This document shows positions 40,500-49,900 of a stretch of 64,000 bases of DNA, in pieces. This stretch comes from Flavobacterium sp. CF108 (GTDB lineage: Bacteria; Bacteroidota; Bacteroidia; Flavobacteriales; Flavobacteriaceae), in the NCBI RefSeq assembly GCF_900129795.1, contig NZ_FQWW01000001.1:372001-436000 (forward strand). Reading direction: 5' to 3'. The position numbers and the translations under genes are program-made. Positions within the stretch are counted from its first letter, which is position 1; each line of letters opens with the position of its first letter. The notes beneath the pieces were generated by a model, which ran no database searches, was not told the DNA's origin, and saw only the letters and a list, made by a program, of their open reading frames with translations.

Positions 40500-41588
40500 T
40501 TACAGCGAGCCCGCCTTTACAAAAGTCTGCCATCCCCGCATGGTATCGATAAAGCGTTCGCTTAGCCCGCCTTGACGCAGGTAATCTGCCATTACGGGAA
40601 GCTGTGGGCTTTCGTACATTGGGTTTGCTTTTACCTGATAAGGAAAGTCTCGTTGAAGAATGGCTGCCCTTGCTATAAGTACAAAATCACAGCCTTCATC
40701 GAGAAGTTCTCCGGCGCGCTGGGCGGTCATAATTTTTCCTGCGGTACCTAAACGCACTCCTTTACGCGGAAGTTCGGTAAATACACTTAGCATAGTTTTT
40801 CCTTGAAAAGTTCCTTCACGAACAATTTGAGCCGAGTCCCATAAAGCAAGATCCAAATAATCTATCAATTCACGGTCAAAAATATCAGCTGTAACTTCAC
40901 GTAATTCTTCCAAAAGCAATCCATATCGTTCAATAGATAATCGCCAGCCAATTTGGAAATTAGTACCACAAGCTTTACGAATTCCTTCGATAACTTCAAT
41001 TGTGAAACGCGCACGGTTTTCTAAGCTTCCTCCATATTTATCCGTTCTATCGTTCAAATTTGAAGACATGAATTCTGAAAGAATCCATCCAAAAGCACCG
41101 TGAACGGAGATTCCGTCAAATCCTGCCAATTGTGCTCTTTTTGCTGCAGCGATGAAACTGTCGCGAATTCGTTCGACTTCCTCAGTTGTAATTGCTTTAA
41201 TTCCTTCTAATGTTTTACTCGAAGCTGGAGACGGTATTCCTCCTATTAATAGCTTTGCACGGTGTCCGGCATGATGCAATTGTACAGCCGACAAGGCACC
41301 GCCATCACGAATCGCTGACACCATTTTAGTCAGTCCAGGCAAATGACTATCACTATGAATTCCTAATTGGCGTTCAAATGCTATCCCTCCTGCTTCAACT
41401 GTTGAAGCACTGGTTTGGATTAATCCGTAACCACTTTGAGCAAGCTGTTCCATCCAATATTGGTCGTATTCGGATGCAGTGCCGTCAAATTCACTTTGCT
41501 GGCTGGTTAATGGTGCCAGCATGAAACGATTTCTCATTGCCGGGCCATGCAGTAACGTAAGGGGTTTAAATAAATCAGAAACAGACAT
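40500..41588 (-). CDS. NADH:flavin oxidoreductase (old yellow enzyme family)
   Basis: A 362-residue FMN-dependent TIM barrel. Family regions: MLAPLTSQQSEFDG, QLHHAGHRAK, a substrate-binding His163 in ISVHGAFGWILSEFMSS, Tyr185 in DKYGGSLENRARF, and CDFVLIARAAILQRDFP near the FMN phosphate. In YqjM-type enzymes the substrate pair is His-x-x-His (or His-x-x-Asn); here the second position is Phe166. That may shift the enzyme away from simple enone reduction. Codon choice looks somewhat more GC-rich than the neighbouring genes, hinting at transfer, which I could not quantify. It stands alone on the - strand. Confidence 0.9.
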   Translation of the reverse strand: MSVSDLFKPLTLLHGPAMRNRFMLAPLTSQQSEFDGTASEYDQYWMEQLAQSGYGLIQTSASTVEAGGIAFERQLGIHSDSHLPGLTKMVSAIRDGGALSAVQLHHAGHRAKLLIGGIPSPASSKTLEGIKAITTEEVERIRDSFIAAAKRAQLAGFDGISVHGAFGWILSEFMSSNLNDRTDKYGGSLENRARFTIEVIEGIRKACGTNFQIGWRLSIERYGLLLEELREVTADIFDRELIDYLDLALWDSAQIVREGTFQGKTMLSVFTELPRKGVRLGTAGKIMTAQRAGELLDEGCDFVLIARAAILQRDFPYQVKANPMYESPQLPVMADYLRQGGLSERFIDTMRGWQTFVKAGSL

Positions 41589-41673
41589 ATTGTTTATTTT
41601 TTTAAAGTTCTACTTTATGTGAATTATTATTGAATGCAAAATTGCCGAGATAATCAATCGAAAAAAATGGATG

Positions 41674-41790
41674 ATTTTTACTTTATGATGGATGTTTTAT
41701 TTCTAATACTTCAAGGCACTTTCAATAAGGCTGAATTCAAAAAAGCAGGCAGATTACCCTGAGTAAAATCCTCCATCATAAAGTAAAAAT
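41674..41790. repeat. 19 bp perfect inverted repeat flanking a possible gene fragment
   Basis: ATTTTTACTTTATGATGGA (41674-41692) is exactly repeated in inverse orientation at 41772-41790. On the - strand the right arm lies in a frame reading MEHFYFMMEDFTQGNLPAFL to a stop at 41711, which looks like the C-terminus of a lost gene. The left arm is a second, inverted copy of part of that fragment. Confidence 0.55.
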
Positions 41791-41828
41791 GTTCCATTCT
41801 CTGCCAGTCATTACCGTCTGATCTTTGC
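41711..41828 (-). pseudogene. Possible C-terminal remnant of an unidentified gene
   Basis: About 39 codons (from LQRSDGNDWQRMEHFY to ALLKVP and a stop) have natural composition, but upstream the frame runs antisense into the dsrE-like gene, so no complete gene exists. The region lies between the flavin oxidoreductase gene and the dsrE-like gene. Low confidence; no family recognised. Confidence 0.3.
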
Positions 41829-41849
41829 AGTGTTAATAAATTATTTAAA

Positions 41850-42215
41850 ATGAAAAAAACAGCTATTATTATTCTTTCTGATCCCAAAGCTGGTTCAGAA
41901 GAAGCTCTAGGGCGTGTATTCAATGCTTTAGCATCAGCATATGAATTCAAACATGCAAATGAAGATGTAAAAATTATTTTTCAGGGTGCAGGTATAAGAT
42001 GGCCAGAGCAGCTTGAAAAAGAAGATCATCCGGTTAACGGACTTTATAAAGAAGTAAAAGATCATGTTCATGGCCTTTCTAAAGGTTGTGTTGCTGTATT
42101 CGGTACCGAAATATCCGGTTATGATCTTTTAAACGACAATGAAGTACCTGGAACTCCCGGTCTGCCAAGTTTCCTTAATCTTAGAAACGAAGGTTACGAT
42201 CTTTTGATTTTCTAA
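41850..42215 (+). CDS. DsrE family protein
   Basis: The 121-residue protein has the small alpha/beta DsrE/DsrF-like fold: N-terminal strand TAIIILSDPKAGSEEALGRV, the nucleotide-like loop region VKIIFQGAGIRWPEQ, and helix-strand GCVAVFGTEISGY. The typical sulfur-carrying cysteine position is represented by Cys in LSKGCVAVFG, which matches the position in many DsrE-like proteins. These proteins participate in sulfur transfer or act as unknown small-molecule binders. A strong terminator follows at 42226-42261. Confidence 0.85.
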   Translation: MKKTAIIILSDPKAGSEEALGRVFNALASAYEFKHANEDVKIIFQGAGIRWPEQLEKEDHPVNGLYKEVKDHVHGLSKGCVAVFGTEISGYDLLNDNEVPGTPGLPSFLNLRNEGYDLLIF

Positions 42216-42225
42216 ACCCGTTTTC

Positions 42226-42261
42226 AACTGCCCTCATGTTTTCATGTTGGGCAGTTTTTTT
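42226..42261 (+). terminator. Terminator of the dsrE-like gene
   Basis: AACTGCCC (42226-42233) pairs with GGGCAGTT (42249-42256), with an additional inner CATG/CATG pairing, and is followed by a T run. Confidence 0.88.
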
Positions 42262-42359
42262 AACCTTAAAATCATGAATTTTGAGTATTTTAGCGTAATT
42301 CTTAAGACGGAATCTGCTTATAAAAATCAAAAGTAAAAATGAAGATTAATATATAATTT

Positions 42360-42827
42360 ATGCAAGAGAAACCTGAAAATTATATGCACCAATGCCTGAG
42401 CCTTGCCAAAGATGCTTTGGAAGCAGGCAACCCGCCTGTAGGCGCGCTACATGTTTTAGATGGAAAAGTAATTGGTACAGGTATTGAATCGGGAAAATCA
42501 ACTGGAGATATTACCAATCATGCCGAAATAATGGCCGTTAGAGATGCTCTAAAAAATGGTTATTCGGATAAACTCCATCTGGCATCTATGTACACTACTC
42601 ACGAACCTTGTATTATGTGTTCGTATATAATACGTCATCACAAAATAGCTGAAATTATTTATGGCACATCTGTTCCCTATATTGGAGGATTTACCTCAAA
42701 ATTTAATCTGCTTGCTACTGAAGATGTACCAAAATGGGGAAATAAACCAAAAGTGACCAGCGGTATCTGTTTTGATGAATGTAATGCGCTTAATGCACAA
42801 TTTTTAGAACGCTTAAGTAAATCATAA
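42360..42827 (+). CDS. Nucleoside/guanine deaminase-like zinc enzyme
   Basis: A 155-residue cytidine-deaminase-fold protein with the zinc site His54-Ala-Glu56 (NHAEIMAVRDAL) and Cys84/Cys87 (HEPCIMCSYII). Length and the PPVGALHVLDGK region fit free-base or nucleoside deaminases such as guanine deaminase; the second domain features of tRNA adenosine deaminase TadA (a typical basic C-terminus) are not evident. It is followed after 5 bases by an AraC-type regulator gene, so the pair is an operon, and the regulator may respond to purine-related compounds. Confidence 0.9.
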   Translation: MQEKPENYMHQCLSLAKDALEAGNPPVGALHVLDGKVIGTGIESGKSTGDITNHAEIMAVRDALKNGYSDKLHLASMYTTHEPCIMCSYIIRHHKIAEIIYGTSVPYIGGFTSKFNLLATEDVPKWGNKPKVTSGICFDECNALNAQFLERLSKS

Positions 42828-42832
42828 ACACA

Positions 42833-43714
42833 ATGTTAGCACAGTCCGTTTACACACTTGTTAATCAGCAGAACGGGAATTTGTCATTCAAAGTTTTTGA
42901 ATTCGACAACAGCAGTTATTTTGATCATATTCAGCGAAATAATTATTTCACTATAATCATTATTACCGCTGGTGAAGGATTGGCAAAAGTGGATCTTGGT
43001 GAGTATAGTTTCCAAGAAAATACCTTATTTGCTTTTTATCCTTATCAGCCATTTATGCTCGCTTCAGAAGGGCCATTATTAGGCGTATGTATTCAGTTTC
43101 ATCATGATTTTTTCTGTATTTACAGACATCATAAAGAAATTGCGGCCAATGGTATTTTGTTTAATAATATCTATCAGCAGCCTTTTATCTTGCTTGAGGA
43201 TAGTACAAAAAAATCACTGCTGCACATTGTCATTGAAATAGTCAACGAATTGAAAATGGAGGCTTTAAGAAAAGATGAAGTTATTGTTTCTTACTTAAAG
43301 ATATTTTTAGTACTCGCCACCAGAATAAAACTTGAGCAGCAAACTATTGATGAAACGAAAACACTTAACGGCAAACAAAAGGCTATTGTACAAAATTTGA
43401 GAAATGCAATTGAAGAAAATTTCCGTTTGAAGCATTCTGCAAGTGATTATGCCGATATGCTGCATGTAACGCCAATTGCTCTAGCAAGAATTACAAAAAG
43501 CCATTTCAACAAAACGCTTTCGGATCTAATTACAGAGCGTATTATTGTTGAAGCCAAAAGGGAATTATATCTTACCGATAAAACAATCAAAGAAATTGCT
43601 TATGAACTTGGCTATGATGACGAATACTATTTTAGCAGGGTATTTAAAGGCAAAGCCGATATATCGCCACAGTTTTACAGAGATACGATAGGTTTTAATC
43701 GAGGGGCTTCCTGA
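42833..43714 (+). CDS. AraC-family transcriptional regulator
   Basis: The 293-residue protein has an N-terminal cupin-like ligand/dimerisation domain (about 20-150; FTIIIITAGEGLAKVDLGEY, FAFYPYQPFML) and a C-terminal AraC HTH (about 190-288; HSASDYADMLHVTPIALARI and IKEIAYELGYDDEYYFSRVF, FKGKADISPQFYR). It is cotranscribed with the deaminase gene. The ligand is not known. Confidence 0.93.
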   Translation: MLAQSVYTLVNQQNGNLSFKVFEFDNSSYFDHIQRNNYFTIIIITAGEGLAKVDLGEYSFQENTLFAFYPYQPFMLASEGPLLGVCIQFHHDFFCIYRHHKEIAANGILFNNIYQQPFILLEDSTKKSLLHIVIEIVNELKMEALRKDEVIVSYLKIFLVLATRIKLEQQTIDETKTLNGKQKAIVQNLRNAIEENFRLKHSASDYADMLHVTPIALARITKSHFNKTLSDLITERIIVEAKRELYLTDKTIKEIAYELGYDDEYYFSRVFKGKADISPQFYRDTIGFNRGAS

Positions 43715-43848
43715 TTTAATTTATCTTTTGGATTTCAATTTTAGTGTCAATATTTATTAACTTTATCTGGAATTAGTGGTTTATCTTTATACGTATTTTT
43801 AAAGAGAAATAACCGCACAGACTAATAACATTATTTGATATATAAAAT

Positions 43849-44340
43849 ATGGAAAATTTAAAAAAAGCCTATATCGCAGGAGGTTGCTTTTGGGGAATGG
43901 AAGATTTATTTCGAGTACGTCCCGGCGTTAAAGATACTCAGGTTGGCTATTTGGGAGGAAATAATGAAAATCCAACATACGCTAATCATCCCGGACATGC
44001 AGAAGGTCTGGAAATTGTATACGATCCAGCCGAAACATCATACAGTGAACTTTTAGATTATTTTTACAGAGTGCATGATCCCAGAACTATGAATCAGCAG
44101 GGAAATGACATTGGAGAAAGTTACAGGTCTGCTATATTTATTCAGGACAAGCAGGAAGAAGAAGCTGCGAAAGACATGATTAAAATAGTTGAAGATTCGG
44201 GAAGATGGCAGGGAAAAGTCGTTACTACGCTTGAACCTTTTACAAAATTCTGGCCTGCAGAAGAATATCATCAGGATTATTTAGTAAAAAAACCTAATGG
44301 CTACACTTGTCATTTTGAAAGGTTTGGTACTTTTTTGTAA
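43849..44340 (+). CDS. msrA: Peptide-methionine (S)-S-oxide reductase MsrA
   Basis: The 163-residue enzyme has catalytic Cys13 in GGCFWGMEDLF, the conserved GVKDTQVGYLGG, DP(A)ETSYSELLDYFYRVHDP, QGNDIGESYRSAIF and EEYHQDYLVKKPNGYTCH. It reduces methionine-S-sulfoxide in damaged proteins using thioredoxin. No signal peptide, so it is cytoplasmic. It is monocistronic and ends in the inverted-repeat/terminator element at 44351-44475. Confidence 0.96.
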   Translation: MENLKKAYIAGGCFWGMEDLFRVRPGVKDTQVGYLGGNNENPTYANHPGHAEGLEIVYDPAETSYSELLDYFYRVHDPRTMNQQGNDIGESYRSAIFIQDKQEEEAAKDMIKIVEDSGRWQGKVVTTLEPFTKFWPAEEYHQDYLVKKPNGYTCHFERFGTFL

Positions 44341-44350
44341 TAAATAAACA

Positions 44351-44475
44351 AAAAAAAGGAGGCTGTCTCAAAAGTAAAATCAAGCTGTTGAGAATCGCGT
44401 AAATGGAAAATTTCTCCGATAGATATCCGAATAAAAAAGAGGTTGTCTCGACTTTTGAGACAGCCTCCTTTTTTT
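44351..44475. mobile_element. MITE-like element with perfect 25 bp inverted ends and internal terminator hairpin
   Basis: AAAAAAAGGAGGCTGTCTCA and five further bases (44351-44375) are exactly inverted at 44451-44475. The 75-base interior has no open frame of note. Within the right half, GAGGTTGTCTC (44439-44449) also pairs locally with GAGACAGCCTC (44457-44467), giving a short hairpin followed by seven T, a good terminator for msrA. A partial copy is present at 1106. No transposase is near, and no clear target duplication was seen, so a non-autonomous element or a repeated terminator are both possible. Confidence 0.6.
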
Positions 44476-44522
44476 ATTTACGTACTGCAAAACTATGCAG
44501 TTCAAAGTTTTATGTTTTTCAA

Positions 44523-45134
44523 TTAATAATAAACGGAAAGCATGATTTTAGAATCAGAACTGTCTATTATTTTTTCAAGTCTTTTAAAGAAAACTTCGCT
44601 TACCATTGGGCAGCCGTGGCTGTTTATAATGTAATATTCTTTCTCTTCATCTGGGACTTCTTTATAGCAGTGTAATACAATTGCTCTTTTTAGAGCGTTG
44701 CTGTTAGTTTCATCTAAACCAGCAAGTCTGAAAGCTTTTCCAAAAACTCCCTTATAAGGCTTCTCTACAGAATATCGTCCAAGTGAAGTACAGTTAGAAT
44801 TTGGCATATTACTAAATTGCAGTATATCGCCTTTAATTCCTGTTTCTGAGCCGGAGCCATGTGCAACAAGCCCCTGATCAATGATCTTTTCGTTTTCAAG
44901 ATCATAAACAAAAAAACGGTTTTTTCCGGATTTGATTTTCATGTCTACAAGGAAAGCTATTTTCCTGCTGTAACCGTAGTTCGAAGCTGTAAAAGATTTA
45001 ACTTCTTTTACATGATCATTAAGCCTTATTAGTTCAAGCTCTGTTAAAATGTCTTTCTTATCCGTTACGTTGTAGGTAGTAAAGGAACTTAAAGAAAGAA
45101 GAAGTGCCACAAAAAATATTCTCATAAACAACAA
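44523..45134 (-). CDS. Murein L,D-transpeptidase catalytic domain protein (YkuD_2 type)
   Basis: A 203-residue exported protein (signal peptide about 1-18, FFVALLLSLSSFTTY). The catalytic region contains KNRFFVYDLENEKI, LVAHGSGSETG, FSNMPNSNCTSLGRY and the active-site NSHGCPMV with the conserved His-Gly-Cys, as in the YkuD_2 family related to L,D-transpeptidases. It presumably acts on peptidoglycan stem peptides in the periplasm. It is a single gene; its upstream region contains a short cationic reading frame and the susD terminator. Confidence 0.88.
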   Translation of the reverse strand: MLFMRIFFVALLLSLSSFTTYNVTDKKDILTELELIRLNDHVKEVKSFTASNYGYSRKIAFLVDMKIKSGKNRFFVYDLENEKIIDQGLVAHGSGSETGIKGDILQFSNMPNSNCTSLGRYSVEKPYKGVFGKAFRLAGLDETNSNALKRAIVLHCYKEVPDEEKEYYIINSHGCPMVSEVFFKRLEKIIDSSDSKIMLSVYY

Positions 45135-45316
45135 TAAAGTTAGGTTAACAGCAAATTTGGGATTTGTGTTGTCAAAAATTATATTCTTCCTTTTGATTTT
45201 TGACTTTACAAAATTATGTACAAATTTTATATAATTCCCATGTTTTGAATGTTAAATATATTATAATTACCTGAAATAATGACACTTATAATAAAAAATT
45301 TGATAAAAATATTTCC

Positions 45317-45400
45317 TTAAAGCACCATTTTAAGAAAACCTATTTTGCCTAAACCTCCCATTTTTACTGCTTTTTTAATGCTTTTTTTGTTTTTCATCAT
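45317..45400 (-). CDS. Possible very short cationic peptide (27 aa)
   Basis: On the - strand an ATG-ATG start at 45400 opens MMKNKKSIKKAVKMGGLGKI followed by GFLKMVL and a stop. It has eight lysines, no acidic residue and a hydrophobic C-terminal half with glycine pairs, so an amphipathic, membrane-active peptide is conceivable. It lies after the susD terminator, so it would need read-through or its own promoter, which I do not see. Short frames arise by chance in AT-rich DNA; low confidence. Confidence 0.3.
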   Translation of the reverse strand: MMKNKKSIKKAVKMGGLGKIGFLKMVL

Positions 45401-45413
45401 TATTAAAAAATAA

Positions 45414-45448
45414 AAAACGATTGTAAAGAAAAACTTTACAACCGTTTT
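45414..45448 (-). terminator. Terminator of the susC-susD operon
   Basis: A stem of about 15 bp (AAAACGATTGTAAAG / CTTTACAACCGTTTT, one mismatch) with loop AAAAA lies 58 bases beyond the susD stop, flanked by T-rich DNA on the + side and A-rich on the other, so it can act in both directions. Confidence 0.8.
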
Positions 45449-45506
45449 ATTTTTTTTCAATTTTTATTGAAAATTATTTTTAAAGAATCACTTTTCGTTA
45501 TTCAGT

Positions 45507-46931
45507 TTACTTCACATCAAACCAAAGTTTCGTAGTCAATAAGTCTTTTCCTTGTACAGCAATTGCAGCTTGGTAACTAGCACCATTCAATGATTGCTCT
45601 GTTCCGGGATAGAAGAAACGAGAAGGAATTTTTCCGTCTAAAACCGTAGCCGGACCAGCAGTTAATACTGGGAAATCCAATCTTCTCCACTCTGTAAAGG
45701 CATCAAGACCTTGTCCATAGAACGCAATCCATTTTTGTGTACCTATTGATTTTGCATAATTTGATGCATCGTATTTTACAACCGCCTGATTAAGGTAAGT
45801 AGAAATAGTCGCTGCATTTGTAATTCCAAATTGGTTGAACGATGCTGTAATCGCATCATTATAAAGCTGTTCTGCATTTCCTGAAATATATCCACGAGCT
45901 ACAGCTTCTGCAAGATTAAATAATGTTTCAGAATAAGAAGCAATTACTGCCGGAGATGATGAAGTTAGGAAGTAAGTTCCCGGTTTTGATGTTTTAGCAA
46001 AACCCTGGCTGTTAGCATCACTGTTTGATAATCCGTTAGCGCCTCCAACATATTTACCCACAGTTGCATCAGATGGTAATTGAGCATAAACTGGCAAACG
46101 CGGATCTGCTAATTCATTTAATTTATCAACTAATGTTTTTGAAATACGGTAATCATCACGAGTTTCAAACCAAGCCGACGCTGGATTTTGCTGCGGCGAA
46201 CTTATATAAGTAAACTTAAAAGTATCGCTGTTACTGCTTAAAACTCCTGCAGCATCGCTTGTTGCGTCAATTGCAGCTTGTTTTGCTAAAGCAGGTTCTC
46301 TGTCTGAAATTCTCAAGGCGATACGCAAACGAAGTGAATTTACCAGTTTTTTCCATTTTGTAATGTCACCTTTGTAAACTAAATCACCTGTTACAGTACC
46401 ATTTGCAGTATTTAGTAAAGTCTGTGCTTGTTTCAAATCTGCTAGTAATCCTGTGTAAACCTCTTTTTGAGTATCATATGCCGGAGTCACTTTTTGACCT
46501 GCTTCTTTATAAGGAATATTTCCGTAAGCATCTGTCAACAATAAAAAGGTCCATGAACGTAACGTCAAAGCAATTCCTTTGTAGTTTGAATTTGCCTGAT
46601 CTGCCGGGAAATTCAAAATAGTGTTCAAATCTGTAATTAAAGTGGCATAACCAGTATTCCACAAAGTAGTGAAAGAAGCATTAGACACATCATATCTGTC
46701 CGGTTCTGTATATTGGATTTTAGCCCAATGCTGCACAAATAATAATGATGAGTCAAAGTTATTTGTTGATCCCCAATATAAGTCAGCTCCCTGCTTTAAT
46801 GTTCCTGTTAACAAGTAAGGTGCTAGCGGCGTTTCTGTTGCATTTGGATTTTTGTTAATCTCATCCAAATCATCACTGCATGAGGTCAGTGTCAATGCAA
46901 ATAGAGTTATATAAGCTATTCTTTTTAGCAT
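45507..46931 (-). CDS. SusD/RagB-family nutrient-binding outer membrane lipoprotein
   Basis: The 474-residue lipoprotein (lipobox LTLTSC, Cys18) belongs to the SusD-like_2 branch: TPLAPYLLTGTLKQGADLYW, helical TPR-like repeats (ALTLRSWTFLLLTDAYGNIP, WKKLVNSLRLRIALRISDRE) and the C-terminal QKWIAFYGQGLDAFTEWRRL. SusD-type proteins sit on the SusC channel and capture glycans or peptides at the cell surface. It is 12 bases after the susC-like gene. No glycoside hydrolase or peptidase gene accompanies the pair, so the substrate cannot be predicted. Confidence 0.94.
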   Translation of the reverse strand: MLKRIAYITLFALTLTSCSDDLDEINKNPNATETPLAPYLLTGTLKQGADLYWGSTNNFDSSLLFVQHWAKIQYTEPDRYDVSNASFTTLWNTGYATLITDLNTILNFPADQANSNYKGIALTLRSWTFLLLTDAYGNIPYKEAGQKVTPAYDTQKEVYTGLLADLKQAQTLLNTANGTVTGDLVYKGDITKWKKLVNSLRLRIALRISDREPALAKQAAIDATSDAAGVLSSNSDTFKFTYISSPQQNPASAWFETRDDYRISKTLVDKLNELADPRLPVYAQLPSDATVGKYVGGANGLSNSDANSQGFAKTSKPGTYFLTSSSPAVIASYSETLFNLAEAVARGYISGNAEQLYNDAITASFNQFGITNAATISTYLNQAVVKYDASNYAKSIGTQKWIAFYGQGLDAFTEWRRLDFPVLTAGPATVLDGKIPSRFFYPGTEQSLNGASYQAAIAVQGKDLLTTKLWFDVK

Positions 46932-46943
46932 GATTTCGTGTTT

Positions 46944-49900
46944 TTAAAATTTAAGATTTAAATTAAGGCTGAAATTTCTGGTTGTTGGCAGCGCTAAACT
47001 TTCCAATCCTTGAGCATTTCCTGTATTGAAAGCCGTTTCAGGATCAATATTTGGTGCATCTTTGTAAATAAAAAACAAGTTACGACCTGCAGCAGTAATA
47101 CTTGCTCCGTCAAATCCAATTTTTCTAGCCAGTTTTTTATCAAGAGTGTAAGTCAATTTTACTTCTCTTAATTTTACAAAAGTTGAACTGTAGATGTAAG
47201 CTTCACTGATATTGTATGATGCTTTGTAATATTCCTGTGCACTAAGTACCTGAGTATTTGGAGTTCCGTCAGCATAAACACCGTTAAAAATCATACCATC
47301 ATCATAAACTTGAGATCCACCCGGAGCAGCTGTACCTGCCGGCAATAAAGTTTTAGTAGTACCTGCTAAATAGTAATTTAATCCGCCATTTGCAGCATCA
47401 CGTCCCGGAAGCGTTTGAGCTAATACTCCTGTATAATTACCCGTTCTGTTTGTTCCAGAGAAAAGCTCTCCTCCTACACTTGCATCAACCAAGAAAGATA
47501 ATTCAAGATTTTTATACGTTAATGTATTTGTAATACCACCAATCCAGTCTGGAGTATAATGTCCTAATACTCTTTTTTGCGGATCAGCTTTTGGTAATCC
47601 GTTTGCACCAACTACAATATTTCCGTTTGCGTCACGTAAATAAGCAGTTCCATAAAGTGCTCCGTAAGCTTGTCCAACTGATGCTAATACATCAACACCT
47701 CCAGAAGAACCAATGGTGTAGTTTTGAATTTGTCTGTCGTAGTCCAAAATCTTTACTTCACTTTTATTCTTAGAATAATTTAAAGCTACATTCCATTTGA
47801 AATTTTCAGTTTGAATTGGGTTTCCATCCAATTGAACCTCGATACCACGGTTGTTTATTTTTCCTGCATTGATTAATTGCGTATTATAACCGCTTGAAGT
47901 AGTTGTTTTTATCTCTAAAATCTGGTCAAAACTATTTGTGTTATAATAAGCAGCATCAAAGTGAAGTCTGTTTTTCCAGAAAGAAGCCTCTAAACCAACT
48001 TCTGTAGAACGAGTAGTTTCTGGTTTCAGGTTCTCATTCAATTTTTTCTGTGAAGAAGTTTGGATTGGATTTCCGTCAAATGCAGTTTGGAAATTGTAAA
48101 CTGTAGACAATTGATACGGATCTGCATCGTTACCTACTTCAGACCAGCCTCCACGTACTTTTAAGAAATCAAGCGTATTGCTTTTTAAATTTAAAGCCTC
48201 AGATAAAATCAAACTTCCGTTAACAGAAGGATAAAAATAAGAACGGTTACTGCTTGGTAATGTAGATGACCAGTCATTACGAGCTGTAAGGTTTAAATAA
48301 GCATAGTTTTTATAACCAAACTGAGCCGATGCATAAGCACTGTATACTTTCAATCTTGAATAAGAGTTTGATGCAGTCAACGGATCTCTTGAGTTTGTTA
48401 TAGTATACAAATCCGGTACCGCTAAACGTGGTGCTTTTTGATAGTTGTTTGCATCACTGTGTGTACGAACGTTGAATCCTCCAAGAGCATCTACAGTAAA
48501 GTCATCACCTAGTTTTTTAGTATAAGTAAAAATACCTTCTGTATTTTGTTCGCTTACCGTGTAAGCATCTTCAGCATACGATCCAAAAGGAGTTCCGTTT
48601 GTACCATATTTAATCTTGTATTTTCTACGATCGTTATAGTAATCAATTCCGGTACGGAATCTAAAATTAAGTCCTTCCGCAAGCTTCGCATCTAAATGGA
48701 TATCTCCAATTAAACGGTTACGCTGCTGGCTTGTAGTATTATAATAAGCATTCCAGTAAGGGTTGCTATAGTAACTGTTATTCCAGTTTACGTTTCTGTT
48801 ATTTTGAAGCTGATTGATATCAACCTGACGTCCGAACCAGATAAACTGCAGCATTACACCAGCAGCACGGTTACCAGATGGACCTCCCGGTAAAGCCGGA
48901 GCATCTGTAACAATATAGTTACCCGTTACTCCTACCTTTATACCTTTAGAAATTTGGTAATTAGAATTAATACTAACGTTTGTTTTATTTACTTCACTGT
49001 TAGGTACTGTTCCTAATTGTTTTTGATTGTTTACTCCTAAACGAAAATCTGATTTTTCATCTGATTTTGCAACCGAAACACTATTGTCATAAGTAACACC
49101 AGTATTAAAGAAATTCTTAACGTTATCAGGATGAGCTACAAAAGGAACTGCTTCTCCATTTGAATAAAATTGAGGAATAAGACGTCCGTCTAGTTTTGGT
49201 CCCCAGCTTTCATCAACACCATCATTAATTCCGCCTCCTTTACCATCTACAAAACTGAATTTTCCGTTTGAACCTTGTCCAAATGAATTTTGAAAACGAG
49301 GTAAAGTAGTAACCTGAGAAATCGTGATACCAGTACTAAAGCTGATACCAAGTCCTTTTTGATTTTTACCAGATTTTGTAGTGATAAGTACAACACCATG
49401 CGCCGCACGAGATCCGTAAAGTGCCGCAGCATTAGGGCCTTTCAACACCGTTAATGATTCAATATCCTGCGGATTTAAATCGGCAATTGCATTTTTAAAA
49501 TCACGGGTTGCTCCACCAACACTTCCTAACTGAGAGTTATCTACCGGAACTCCATCCACCACAAATAATGGCTGGTTATTTCCTGCAATAGAAGTTTCTC
49601 CACGAATAATAATACGTGAAGATCCCATATCTCCTTGTGAATTGGTGATACGCACACCTGCCAGTTTACCTGTAAGGTTGTTTAAAAAGTTAGTTTCTTT
49701 AGTATCTACAATTTCCTTATTTTTAAGGGATTGTGTAGTATATCCTAAAGATTTTTTTTCTTTAGAAATACCTAAAGCCGTAACTACAACTTCTGATAAT
49801 TGATTTTGTTCCTGTTCAAGACCAATCACAACTGCGTTTTGAGTAACTACAGTTTCTGCTTTTTTATATCCAAGGAAACTTACTACTAATGTATAAGGAA

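Larger units (their letters stand above)
45135..45506. other. Intergenic region with a short cationic frame and susD terminator
   Basis: Besides the terminator (45414-45448) and the 27-codon frame (45317-45400) these 372 bases show only AT-rich sequence. A CAAAATTA at 45209-45216 would be a perfect -7 for the L,D-transpeptidase gene on the - strand, but the -33 is absent. Confidence 0.5.

Noticed and set aside
44403..44675. 90-codon open frame on the + strand
   Set aside because: Begins inside the inverted-repeat element and runs antisense into the L,D-transpeptidase-like gene.
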